A DNA stretch of 49,004 nt from Pseudomonadota bacterium (GTDB lineage Bacteria > Pseudomonadota > Alphaproteobacteria > Sphingomonadales > Sphingomonadaceae). The translations under genes were made by a program, and so were the position numbers. The stretch's first letter is position 1; the number at the start of each line of letters is the position of its first letter. Below the pieces are notes generated by a model. The model made no database searches. It saw only the letters and a program-made list of their open reading frames with translations, and was not told the DNA's origin. Positions 32,497 to 41,400 of this stretch are shown here, one piece after another. The stretch is taken from positions 1 to 49,004 of the forward strand of contig JAFABD010000177.1 of assembly GCA_023426225.1 (NCBI GenBank), written 5' to 3'.

Positions 32497-35025
32497 TCAG
32501 AACCGGACGTTGAGCGTCGCGAGCGCCGAGCGTCCCGGTGCGATCGCCGCATAATGCGACGTATAGGCCTGGGTGTAATAGGTCTCGTCAGTGAGGTTCT
32601 GGACGTTGACCGCGATGTCGATCCGATCGGTGAGGCGATAGCCGATGCGGGCGTCGAAGCGCCAATAGCTCGGGATCGTCCGCACCAGTACCTTGGTCAC
32701 CGGATTGACCGTGACGACGCCGTTCACGTCCTGAACCGCACTGCGGTTGTCCTGGTATCCCCCGAACACGCGGCCCGTGTAGAAGGCGCCGCCGCCGACG
32801 CTGAGCCGGCTGGCCGGGCGCAGGTCTGCCCAAAGCGTGAAGCTGTCCCGCGCCGTCTGCGGCGCAACACGGCCGGTATTCACCGACGGGACGAGGACGG
32901 ACTGCGCGGCACGGATCGTCGTCGCGGTACCGTTCACGGTCTGCGTGATCGCGGGTGCGGTGAGAGCGGTAAAGCCGCCATTGACGATCTTCGGGTCGAG
33001 ATGCGTGTACCCGCCGAACACGCTCAGCCATTCGGTGACCTTGCCGTTGAAACCGACCTCGACGCCGCGGATCCGCCGCTTGCCGATGAACTGGATCGTG
33101 TTGTCCGGGCCGGTCACGCGTGCGTTGTCGGTGTCGGTCTGGAACAGGGCGATGTTGAGCGCCAGCTGTTCGCCGAACAGGTTCGCCTTGGCGCCCACCT
33201 CGTAGGACTTGCTCTTTTCGACCTTCAGGCTGTCGAGCAGCGCGGCGGCGCTGGCGTTGCTGCCCAGGCTATTCTGTTCCTGCCCTTCGCCGATCAGGCT
33301 GTTGGGAGGCGTGGCGGCGGTCGCATAGCTGGCATAGAGGCTGGTATTGTGCGTCGGCTTGAAGATCAGCCCGACCTGGCCGTTGAGCATGTCGTCCGAC
33401 CGCTTGAGCACCGTGGAGCTGATCGCGCCGCTGGCGAGCGGGAGCGTGACCTTCGATTCGAAATGATCGTAGCGCAGGCCCAGGTTGAGGATCAGCGACG
33501 GCAGGAGCGTGATCGAGTCGAAGGCATAGGCAGCGACCGTGTGGGCGTCGTTCTGCGTTTCGGCCGTGCGCGCGCCGCGGACGATCGGCGTCGGGGTGGT
33601 CGACGTGTCGCTGGTGTAGTTGACCCAGGGATCGTTGGGATTGGGGTTGAACAGGCTGGTGCAGTTGAAGCGGGCGAGCGCCAGGTTGGTACAGCGCGGC
33701 GTGCTTGTGCTGCCGTTGGCGAGGACGAACGAGCCGCGGCGCGCCTTTTCCCAGCTGATTTCGGCACCGACCGAGAAGCTGTGTTCGATCCCGCCGGTGC
33801 GCAGCTTGCCGTAAAGATCGGTCTGGTTGGTAAGCGTTTCGGTATAGCCATAGCGCGTGTTGGTGCGGCGCCATACCTGTCCGCCGGGCACCGGCACGCC
33901 GCCGACGGGGGCGGGCATGCCGAAGACATTGCCCTGGCTGTCGTCGGGCTGCGACAGCACATAGCTCTGCTGATTGTAGCTGTAGCGCGCAGTATTGCGC
34001 AGCGACACGCCGCCGAAATCATGCTCGGCGCGCAGCGTGACCTGATGCGTCTCCGCGTCGCGGAAATCGCGGTTTGCCAGACCATAGAAGGCGCTGCGGC
34101 GCACGGTGCCCTTTGCGCCACCGATCGTCGTCACGTCGCCCATCGCTGGCTCGCTGTAGATCGTGCCGGTGCCCGGCGCATTGGCGAGCGTGTAGAGATA
34201 GGGAATGCCTGCGTCGGGAAGTTCGTGGCTTTCGAGATAGTAATAACCGAGCGTCAGGCGGGTGGAGGTGCCCATGCCCAGCGTGATCGACGGGGCGACG
34301 CCCCAGCGACGCGCCCAGATCGCATCGCGTCCGGCAAAGTCCTGATCGTGCCACAGGCCTGCGATCCGAACGCCGATCGTATCGGTCAGCTTGGTATTCG
34401 CGTCGAGCGTGAAGCGGCGATAGTCGGTGGTACCGACGCTCGCCGCCGCCTTGATGAAGGTGTGATCGACCGGCAGCTTGGTGATGATGTTGATCGAGCC
34501 GCCGGCGCTGCCGCGGCCGCCGAGCGTCGAATCGGATCCACGCACCACCTGAACCTGTTCGGTCGCAAACACTTCGCGCGACTGCGCTGCGATGTCGCGG
34601 ACGCCGTCGACAAAGGTGCTGCCCTGGCTGTCGAAGCCGCGGATGAACGGCCGGTCGCCCAGCGGGTTTCCGCCTTCGGCCGCGCCAAAGGTGATGCCGG
34701 GCACCGTCCGCAGCGCCTCTGCCAGCGACGCCGAAGCCGTTTCCTCGATCACGCGCTCCGGCAGCACCACGACCGAGCGCGGCGTGTTGACGATCTTGGC
34801 GGTCGCCTTGGGCCCTTCGAGTTCGGCGCGCGCGCCGGTGACGACGATCGGCGCGCGCTGATCCTCCTCCGGCGTCAGTCGGTCGGCGGGCTTGCCCGGT
34901 GCGGTCTTGTTGTCGGGTCCGTTCTCGTTGGCGGTAGTGTCGGCCTGCGCGGGGGCGCTGGCGATGAAACCGACACAGGCAAGCGCAAGGAATGCCGGGG
35001 TGGCGGCAGGAGCGGAACGCTTCAC
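32497..35025 (-). CDS. TonB-dependent siderophore receptor (Fiu/PiuA-like, catecholate type)
   Basis: This 842-residue outer-membrane receptor has a signal peptide (FLALACVGFIASAPAQA), a TonB-box-like APIVVTGAR and a plug domain. The plug includes RSVVVLPERVIEETA, LRTVPGITFGAAEGG, PFIRGFDSQGSTFVDG and VVRGSDSTLGGRGSAGG. The beta-barrel ends in LATLNVRF with the terminal aromatic needed for assembly. Receptors of this type import ferric siderophores using TonB-ExbBD energy. It heads an operon with Sel1 and PiuC genes. Two palindromes 38-80 bp upstream look like iron-control boxes. The exact ligand is inferred from the neighbours, not seen. Confidence 0.95.
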   Translation of the reverse strand: MKRSAPAATPAFLALACVGFIASAPAQADTTANENGPDNKTAPGKPADRLTPEEDQRAPIVVTGARAELEGPKATAKIVNTPRSVVVLPERVIEETASASLAEALRTVPGITFGAAEGGNPLGDRPFIRGFDSQGSTFVDGVRDIAAQSREVFATEQVQVVRGSDSTLGGRGSAGGSINIITKLPVDHTFIKAAASVGTTDYRRFTLDANTKLTDTIGVRIAGLWHDQDFAGRDAIWARRWGVAPSITLGMGTSTRLTLGYYYLESHELPDAGIPYLYTLANAPGTGTIYSEPAMGDVTTIGGAKGTVRRSAFYGLANRDFRDAETHQVTLRAEHDFGGVSLRNTARYSYNQQSYVLSQPDDSQGNVFGMPAPVGGVPVPGGQVWRRTNTRYGYTETLTNQTDLYGKLRTGGIEHSFSVGAEISWEKARRGSFVLANGSTSTPRCTNLALARFNCTSLFNPNPNDPWVNYTSDTSTTPTPIVRGARTAETQNDAHTVAAYAFDSITLLPSLILNLGLRYDHFESKVTLPLASGAISSTVLKRSDDMLNGQVGLIFKPTHNTSLYASYATAATPPNSLIGEGQEQNSLGSNASAAALLDSLKVEKSKSYEVGAKANLFGEQLALNIALFQTDTDNARVTGPDNTIQFIGKRRIRGVEVGFNGKVTEWLSVFGGYTHLDPKIVNGGFTALTAPAITQTVNGTATTIRAAQSVLVPSVNTGRVAPQTARDSFTLWADLRPASRLSVGGGAFYTGRVFGGYQDNRSAVQDVNGVVTVNPVTKVLVRTIPSYWRFDARIGYRLTDRIDIAVNVQNLTDETYYTQAYTSHYAAIAPGRSALATLNVRF

Positions 35026-35062
35026 GAAAGTCCCCTTGTTGACTCGTTTCGCGCTCAGCTAT

Positions 35063-35077
35063 TGCGAAACATTCGCA
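35063..35077. promoter_or_regulatory. Fur-type palindrome 1 upstream of the TonB receptor
   Basis: TGCGAAACATTCGCA is a perfect 6-3-6 palindrome about 38 bp before the receptor ATG. Its 15-bp size and GCGA/TCGC arms resemble alphaproteobacterial Fur boxes. A second nearly identical copy follows at 35091. Together they are the best candidate iron operator in the window. Confidence 0.6.
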
Positions 35078-35086
35078 GAGTCAACG

Positions 35087-35368
35087 CTAATGCGATACGT
35101 TCGCATCCTTGCCGTCGGGGTCGATGATGAACTGCCCCAGGATCCAGGTGCGGATTGCGCTTGCGAGGTTGGGGGGCGCGGCCTGCTGCACGCGCAGATG
35201 ATCGATGGCGGCAACCAGCGCGTTGAGCGGAATGTGCAGATCGGCGGCCGCTGCCTCGGCCGCCTCCCAGAAAAGCGGTTCGAGGCTGATCGACGTCTGG
35301 TGCCCAGCGATCGTGATCGAGCGCTTTACGGGACCGGCGAAGCCGCCCGGGGGCGGGGCAAGTCTCAT
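35087..35368 (-). CDS. Small ribbon-helix-helix protein
   Basis: This 93-residue protein begins MRLAPPPGGFAGPVKRSITI. The RHH_4-type motif KRSITIAGHQTSISLEPLFW is followed by two helices with LNALVAAIDHLR and ASAIRTWILGQF, the standard layout of this alphaproteobacterial family. RHH proteins bind DNA as dimers through the first strand; its target is unknown. It is coupled to cobT by ATGA. Its end overlaps the second Fur-like box, so expression may be linked to the iron operon downstream only through DNA overlap. Confidence 0.88.
   Translation of the reverse strand: MRLAPPPGGFAGPVKRSITIAGHQTSISLEPLFWEAAEAAAADLHIPLNALVAAIDHLRVQQAAPPNLASAIRTWILGQFIIDPDGKDANVSH
35091..35105. promoter_or_regulatory. 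Fur-type palindrome 2, inside the end of the ribbon-helix-helix gene
   Basis: TGCGATACGTTCGCA differs from copy 1 in only two bases and is 28 bp away (centre to centre). It overlaps the last codons of the ribbon-helix-helix gene, so that gene's final residues also serve as a probable regulatory site. TGCGA(A/T)AC(A/G)TTCGCA is the shared core. Confidence 0.5.
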
Positions 35369-37194
35369 TGCTTGTCGAACAGTGCCGCGAGTTGCTCGAC
35401 CATCGTGCCGGCAAGCTGCTCGGCATCCATGATCGTGACCGCGCGACTGTAATAGCGCGTCACGTCGTGACCGATGCCGATCGCGACCAGTTCGATCGGC
35501 GACCGTGCCTCGATCCAGCCGATGACCTGGCGCAGGTGGCGTTCGAGATAGGCGCCCGAATTGACCGAAAGCGTCGAATCGTCCACCGGCGCGCCGTCGG
35601 AGATGACCATCAGGATCTTGCGGTCTTCGGGCCGGCCGATCAAACGGCCGTGCGCCCATAACAGCGCCTCACCGTCGATATTTTCCTTGAGCAGCCCCTC
35701 GCGCATCATCAGGCCGAGCGAGGCCTTGGCGCGGCGCCACGGCTCGTCGGCCTGCTTGTAGACGATGTGGCGGACATCGTTGAGGCGGCCGGGCTGCGGC
35801 GGGCGGCCCTGGGCCAGCCATTTCTCGCGCGACTGGCCGCCCTTCCAGGCGCGGGTCGTGAACCCCAGAATCTCGGTCTTGACGCCGACACGCTCGAGCG
35901 TGCGGGCCAGGATGTCGGCGCTGATCGCGGCGATCGAGATGGGGCGTCCGCGCATCGATCCCGAATTGTCGATGAGCAGCGTGACCACCGTGTCCTTGAA
36001 CTCGGTATCGCGTTCGATCTTGTAGCTCAGCGACTGCATCGGGTTGATGACGACGCGCGCGAGCCGGGCGGCGTCGAGCAACCCCTCGTCCTGGTCGAAA
36101 TCCCAGCTGCGATTCTGCTGCGCCATCAACCGGCGCTGAAGCCGGTTGGCCAGTTTGGTCACCGCGCCCTGCAGGTGCACGAGTTGCTGGTCGAGATAGG
36201 CGCGCAGCCGTTCGAGCTCGTCGGCATCGCAAAGGTCGGCGGCGCGCACCACCTCGTCGAACTCGGTGGTGTAGGGGCGATATTCGAACTGCGGCGGCAG
36301 GTCGCTCCACGGGCGGTTGGGACGGACGGGCATCATCCCTTCCTCGCCCTCGTCGCCTTCCTCGCCCTCGCCATCTTCCGTCGAATCGGAGGCGCGATCC
36401 TCGCCGTCCTCGCTGGTGTCGGACTGGCGTTCCTCGCCGCGCGCCTCGGTCTGGGCGTCGGCCTGACCGGCCTGACCCTGATCCTGTTCGTCGCCGCTTT
36501 CGTCCTGCTGGGCTTCCTCGCCCTCGTCTTCGCCGCCGCTCTCGTCGCTTTCCTCGGGGACCTGATCGCCTTCGGTCAGCGCGAGATCCTGAAGCATGCG
36601 CGTTGCCAGCGTGGCGAACGCCTGCTGATCGTCGACGACGTGCGCGAGTGCGTCGAGCTCGCCTGCCGCCTTTTCCTCGATCCAGTCGCGCACCAGCGCC
36701 ATGCCCATCGCGGCAGCGGCGGGAGCGGGGCGACCGGTCAACCGCTCGCGCACCATCAGCCCGATGGCGGTCGACAGCGGCACCTCGTCGCGTGTGCGCG
36801 CGCGCGTGATCGGATCGGCGCGTAGGCGCATCGTCAGCGCCTGTTCGAGATTGTCGGCGATGCCGGCATAGCCGCGCGACCCCAGCGCTTCGACGCGCGC
36901 GGTTTCGACGGCGTCGAACACGGCGCGCGCGACGGCCTCCTTCGGGGCCCCCCGCGCATGCAGTTGCGAGTTGTGCAGCCGCATCTTGAGCGCGAAGCCG
37001 TCGGCGAAACCGCGCGCCTCGGCCACCTGCTCCGGCGGCAGCGCGCGCGCCGGCGTCGGCACCTTGACGCTGTGCCCCGACTGGTGCGGCGCGTCGGCGG
37101 TGAAGGCGAGTTCCGCCTCGGCGTCACCCGACAGGGCGCGCACGGTGCCGCCCAGCACGCTGCGCAGCCGTTCGAGGGGGGTGTCCGCCGTCAC
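35365..37194 (-). CDS. cobT: Cobaltochelatase subunit CobT
   Basis: CobT, with AAA+ CobS, forms the chaperone ring that activates the CobN cobalt chelatase in aerobic B12 synthesis. From GTG 37194 it has 609 residues (normal length). The N-terminal half is helical, and a strongly acidic Glu/Asp/Gln-rich linker lies at about 215-300. The C-terminal VWA domain has the MIDAS DNSGSMRG and VISDGAPVDDS. It is 5 bp from the cobS stop. CobN is not in this window, so the pair may serve cobalt insertion or another metal-chelatase role. Confidence 0.95.
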   Translation of the reverse strand: MTADTPLERLRSVLGGTVRALSGDAEAELAFTADAPHQSGHSVKVPTPARALPPEQVAEARGFADGFALKMRLHNSQLHARGAPKEAVARAVFDAVETARVEALGSRGYAGIADNLEQALTMRLRADPITRARTRDEVPLSTAIGLMVRERLTGRPAPAAAAMGMALVRDWIEEKAAGELDALAHVVDDQQAFATLATRMLQDLALTEGDQVPEESDESGGEDEGEEAQQDESGDEQDQGQAGQADAQTEARGEERQSDTSEDGEDRASDSTEDGEGEEGDEGEEGMMPVRPNRPWSDLPPQFEYRPYTTEFDEVVRAADLCDADELERLRAYLDQQLVHLQGAVTKLANRLQRRLMAQQNRSWDFDQDEGLLDAARLARVVINPMQSLSYKIERDTEFKDTVVTLLIDNSGSMRGRPISIAAISADILARTLERVGVKTEILGFTTRAWKGGQSREKWLAQGRPPQPGRLNDVRHIVYKQADEPWRRAKASLGLMMREGLLKENIDGEALLWAHGRLIGRPEDRKILMVISDGAPVDDSTLSVNSGAYLERHLRQVIGWIEARSPIELVAIGIGHDVTRYYSRAVTIMDAEQLAGTMVEQLAALFDKQ

Positions 37195-37199
37195 GCGCG

Positions 37200-38204
37200 T
37201 CAGGCCCGGTGCGCCACGCTTTCGGGAAGATCCTTGCCGAACACGCGCTGATAATATTCCGCGACCTGCGCGCGTTCGGCCTCGTCGCACTTGTTGAGGA
37301 ACGACAGGCGGAAGGCGAAGCCGACATCGCCGAAGATCTGCGTGTTCTGCGCCCAGGTGAGGACGGTACGCGGGCTCATTACGGTAGAAATATCGCCGTT
37401 GATGAAGCCCTTGCGTGTCAGATCGGCGACGCGGACCATGTTCTCGACGATCTCGCGGCCGCCCGGCTTGTCATATTCACCCGACTTGGCGAGCACGATC
37501 TGCGCCTCGGTCGCGGCAGGCAGATAGTTGAGCGTGACCACGATGTTCCAGCGGTCCATCTGACCCTGGTTGATCTGCTGAGTGCCGTGATACAGGCCGC
37601 TGGTGTCGCCGAGACCGACCGTGTTCGCGGTGGCGAAGATGCGGAACCATGGATTCGGGCGGATGACGCGGTTCTGGTCGAGCAGCGTCAGCTTGCCTTC
37701 GGTTTCCAGCACGCGCTGGATCACGAACATGACGTCCGGGCGCCCGGCGTCATATTCGTCGAACACCAGCGCGGTCGGCGTCTGGAGCGCCCAGGGCAGC
37801 AGACCCTCGCGGAACTCGGTGACCTGCTGGCCGTCCTTGAGCACGATCGCGTCGCGGCCGATCAGGTCGATACGGCTGATGTGCGCGTCGAGATTGATGC
37901 GGATGCACGGCCAGTTCAGCCGCGCCGCCACCTGTTCGATGTGCGAGGACTTGCCGGTGCCGTGATAACCCTGGATCATCACGCGGCGATTGTGCGCAAA
38001 GCCTGCGAGGACCGCCATCGTGGTGTCGGGGTCGAAGACATAGGCCGGGTCTAGATCGGGAACGCGCTCGTCGGCCTCGCTGAAGGCCGGGACTTCCATG
38101 TCGCTGTCGATCCCGAACACCTCGCGAACCTTCAGCATCCGGTCAGGGGCATCAAGGATCGTCGTGTCCCGACTGTCGGGCTGGGTGTTGGGAATGTCGA
38201 TCAT
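37200..38204 (-). CDS. cobS: Cobaltochelatase subunit CobS (AAA+ ATPase)
   Basis: CobS supplies ATP hydrolysis to the CobST ring. The start at 38204 (MIDIPNTQPDSRD, 334 residues) has AGGA seven bases upstream; an ATG three bases earlier is equally possible. Walker A is GYHGTGKSSH (about 80-90) and Walker B is ALVFDEYDAGRPD, with the sensor-1 region FRIFATANTVGLGD and later FAFRLSFLNKCDE. All are typical of CobS. It is followed by cobT after 5 bp. The 206-bp gap upstream holds the terminator of the glutamate dehydrogenase gene. Confidence 0.96.
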   Translation of the reverse strand: MIDIPNTQPDSRDTTILDAPDRMLKVREVFGIDSDMEVPAFSEADERVPDLDPAYVFDPDTTMAVLAGFAHNRRVMIQGYHGTGKSSHIEQVAARLNWPCIRINLDAHISRIDLIGRDAIVLKDGQQVTEFREGLLPWALQTPTALVFDEYDAGRPDVMFVIQRVLETEGKLTLLDQNRVIRPNPWFRIFATANTVGLGDTSGLYHGTQQINQGQMDRWNIVVTLNYLPAATEAQIVLAKSGEYDKPGGREIVENMVRVADLTRKGFINGDISTVMSPRTVLTWAQNTQIFGDVGFAFRLSFLNKCDEAERAQVAEYYQRVFGKDLPESVAHRA

Positions 38205-38343
38205 CATCCGTTCCTGGAAGTCCGCACAAGGAGGCGGTGTATCGTTGCGAGTTAATGCCTGCCATGCCGCGCCGCAACGCCAAAGCACGGCGACGGCCGA
38301 ACATTCCCCAAGGGTCAGGGGGCTGTCAAAGGACCGGATATGA

Positions 38344-38376
38344 AAACGGCCGGAAGCGCGGCGGCTTCCGGCCGTT
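38344..38376 (-). terminator. Rho-independent terminator of the glutamate dehydrogenase gene
   Basis: On the minus strand AACGGCCGGAAGC and GCTTCCGGCCGTT form a perfect 13-bp stem (38345-38357 with 38364-38376) around CGCCGC, followed by TTCAT, so the T-run is GTTTTCAT. It is 34 bp after the stop of the dehydrogenase. It is the strongest terminator in the window and insulates it from cobS. Confidence 0.85.
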
Positions 38377-38410
38377 GGTTCAGGTCATCTGCCGATGCGG
38401 CAGCGACGTG

Positions 38411-41400
38411 TCAGCGCGCGAGCAGCGTTCGCGCGTGGCCGGCGATCTGGGCCAGCATCGCCGCGTTCGGCGTTGCCGACTGGCGGGCCCGGCGAACCAG
38501 CTGACTGAACTGATGGACCCGCGGCGCCTGCGCCTCGAGCCACTGGTCGAGCGACGCGACGGGATCGCCGTCGGGCAGCCGGCCGATGAAATCGAGCCGG
38601 ATCTGCTGGAAATCGCGGGCGAGCCCGGACAGCAGCAGGCGCTCCCACGGATCGCTCGTCTGGATGCGCATCGCGGCGGACTGTGCCCAGTCGAGCCCCA
38701 GTGCCTTGCCGAGCTGCGTGAACGCGCGCGTGAGCAGCGTCTCGTCCATCCCGCGCCGCACGCTGAGATCGGCGATGCCGATCACGCCGTCGAGTTCATA
38801 GAGGCGCACGATCTTGCCGACGAGATCCGGCGACGCACCCGCGGCGCGCAGTCGGTCGGAGAGGCGACCGCTCTGCGTGCGCACCTCCTCGAGCATCAGC
38901 GTCTGTGCCTGATGGTCGAGCGTGGCGATCGCGGGCAGCAGCCGGTCGATCACCTCGGCCGGGTAGCTGCCCGGCTTGCAGACGCGCAGCAGGTCGGCGA
39001 CGTGGCTGCGCACGGTGGCGGCAACCTCGTCGATCAGCTTGAGCCGGCCTTCTTCCGAAACCTCGGCGGTCTCGATCGCCTGCCACAGATCGGCGAGCCC
39101 GAACATGCGTTCGGCAACGACGAACATCGCCGCGATTTCGCCCAACGCTGCGCCGGTTTCCTCGGCGAGTTCGAATGGGTGGAGTACGCCCATGCGATTG
39201 ACGATGCGGTTCGCGAGCTTGGTCGCGACGATCTCGCCGCGCAGGCGGTGCTCGTCGATCGCCTTTTCGAACCGCGTCTGCATCGGTGCCGGGAAAGCGG
39301 CGCGCAGATCGTTCTCCAGCTCGGGCAGCAGTCCCAGCTGGCGCTGTTCGATCGCATCCTGAAGCGCCAGCTTGGCCGATGCGAGCAGCACCGCCAGTTC
39401 CGGACGCGTCAGGCCCTTGCCGTCCTGCGCGCGCCGGAGCAGATCCTCGTTGGTCGCGATGCCTTCGACCGCGCGGTCGAGCCGTCCGGCGGATTCGAGC
39501 ATTTCGATCACGCGAAGATAGCTGGGCAGCGAGACCGCGCCGCCGGCCTCCATGAACGACAGCGCCAGCGTCTGCAGGCGATTGTCCTCGAGGACCAGAT
39601 GCGCGACCTCGTCGGTCATTTCGGCGAGCAGCTTGTTGCGATCCTCGAAACCCAGCCGTCCTTCGATCACCTCGCGGTTGAGCGCGATCTTGATGTTGAC
39701 CTCGTTGTCCGAGCAGTCGACGCCCGCCGAGTTGTCGATGAAGTCGGTGTTGATGCGTCCGCCATTGCCGGCAAAGGCGATGCGCGCGGCCTGGGTGACA
39801 CCCAGATTGGCGCCTTCGCCGATCACGCGGGCGCGCACCTCTTCGGCGTTGACGCGCAGGCGGTCGTTGGCGGGGTCTCCCACCTCGATATGCGCCTCAT
39901 GCGCCGCCTTCACATAGGTGCCGATGCCGCCGAACCACAAAAGGTCGATCGGCGCGCGCAGGATCGCGGAAATCAGGCTGGTCGGGTCGAGCTCTTCCGC
40001 CTCGATCCCCAGCATCGCGCGAATCTCGGTCGAGAGCGGGATCGACTTTTCGGTGCGCGCGAAGACGCCGCCGCCCGCCGAGATCAGCTTGGGATCATAG
40101 TCGGCCCAGCTCGACCGCGGCAGTGCGAACAGCCGGGCGCGCTCGTCCCAGCTCGTCGCCGGATCGGGATCGGGGTCGAGGAAGATGTGGCGATGATCGA
40201 ACGCCGCCACCAGCTTGACCGCCTTGGACAGCAGCATGCCGTTGCCGAACACGTCGCCCGACATGTCGCCGCAACCGGCGACGCGCACCGGCTCCGACTG
40301 AACGTCGATCCCCATTTCGAGGAAGTGGCGGCGCACCGACACCCACGCGCCCTTGGCGGTGATGCCCATCGCCTTGTGGTCATAGCCGTGGCTGCCGCCC
40401 GATGCGAAGGCGTCGCCCAGCCAGAAGTTGCGATCGGTCGCGATCTTGTTCGCGACGTCCGAGAAGGTCGCCGTTCCCTTGTCGGCGGCGACGACGAAAT
40501 AGGGATCCTCGCCGTCGAGGATGTTGACGCCCTCGGGATGCACGACCTTGCCCGCGACGATGTTGTCGGTGATCGACAGCAGCGAGCGGATGAAGATGCG
40601 ATAGCTTTCGGTGCCTTCCGCCAGCCATGCGTCACGATCGACCGCGGGCGAGGGGAGCTGCTTGGGATAGAAGCCGCCCTTGGCGCCGGTGGGGACGATC
40701 ACCGCGTTCTTCACGCGCTGCGCCTTCATCAGGCCCAGGATTTCGGTGCGGAAGTCGTCGCGCCGGTCGGACCAGCGCAGACCGCCGCGGGCGACCGGGC
40801 CGGCGCGGAGGTGGATGCCCTCCACCCGCGGGCTGTAGACCCAGATCTCGCGCCACGGCAGCGGCTGGGGCAGGCCCGGCACCTTGGCCGAATCGAGTTT
40901 GAACGCCAGGGCCTCGGCGCTGGCGGGCGCAAAGGCGTTGGTCCGCAGCGTGGCGGTGACCACGCCCTTGAGCGCGCGCAGGATGCGATCGTCGTCAATC
41001 GCGGAAACCTGATCGAGGCCGGTGTTGATCGCCTGTGTCGCGGCCTCGATCGCCTGCTGGCTGTCGCCCGCGCGGGCCGGATCATGCGCCGCCGAGAAGC
41101 GTTCGATCAGCGCCTTGCCGACGCCGGGCGCGCGCCGCAGCGCGTCGACCACGGTGCCCATGCCATAGCTCATGCCGGTCTGGCGGAGATAACGGAACCA
41201 TGCGCGGAAGAGGACGACGGCCGACGGGGCCATGTCCGCCTCGACGATCAGCCGGTTGAGCAGGTCGTTCTCGGCCTTGCCCTCGAGCACCGCGGCAATC
41301 GCTGCCTCGACCACGGTCGGGTCGCGTTCCAGCACCGGCGCCGCGCCCGCCGGCACCACCTCGAAATCGTGGATGAACGCGCCGTTGGCGAGCTCGGTCG

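Noticed and set aside
32272..35127. 951-codon open frame on the plus strand
   Set aside because: Antisense to the TonB receptor and Sel1 genes, with low-complexity composition; a shadow frame.
36330..36560. Possible tandem repeat in cobT
   Set aside because: The repetitive DNA encodes the Glu/Asp/Gln-rich acidic linker normal for CobT; it is not a separate repeat element.
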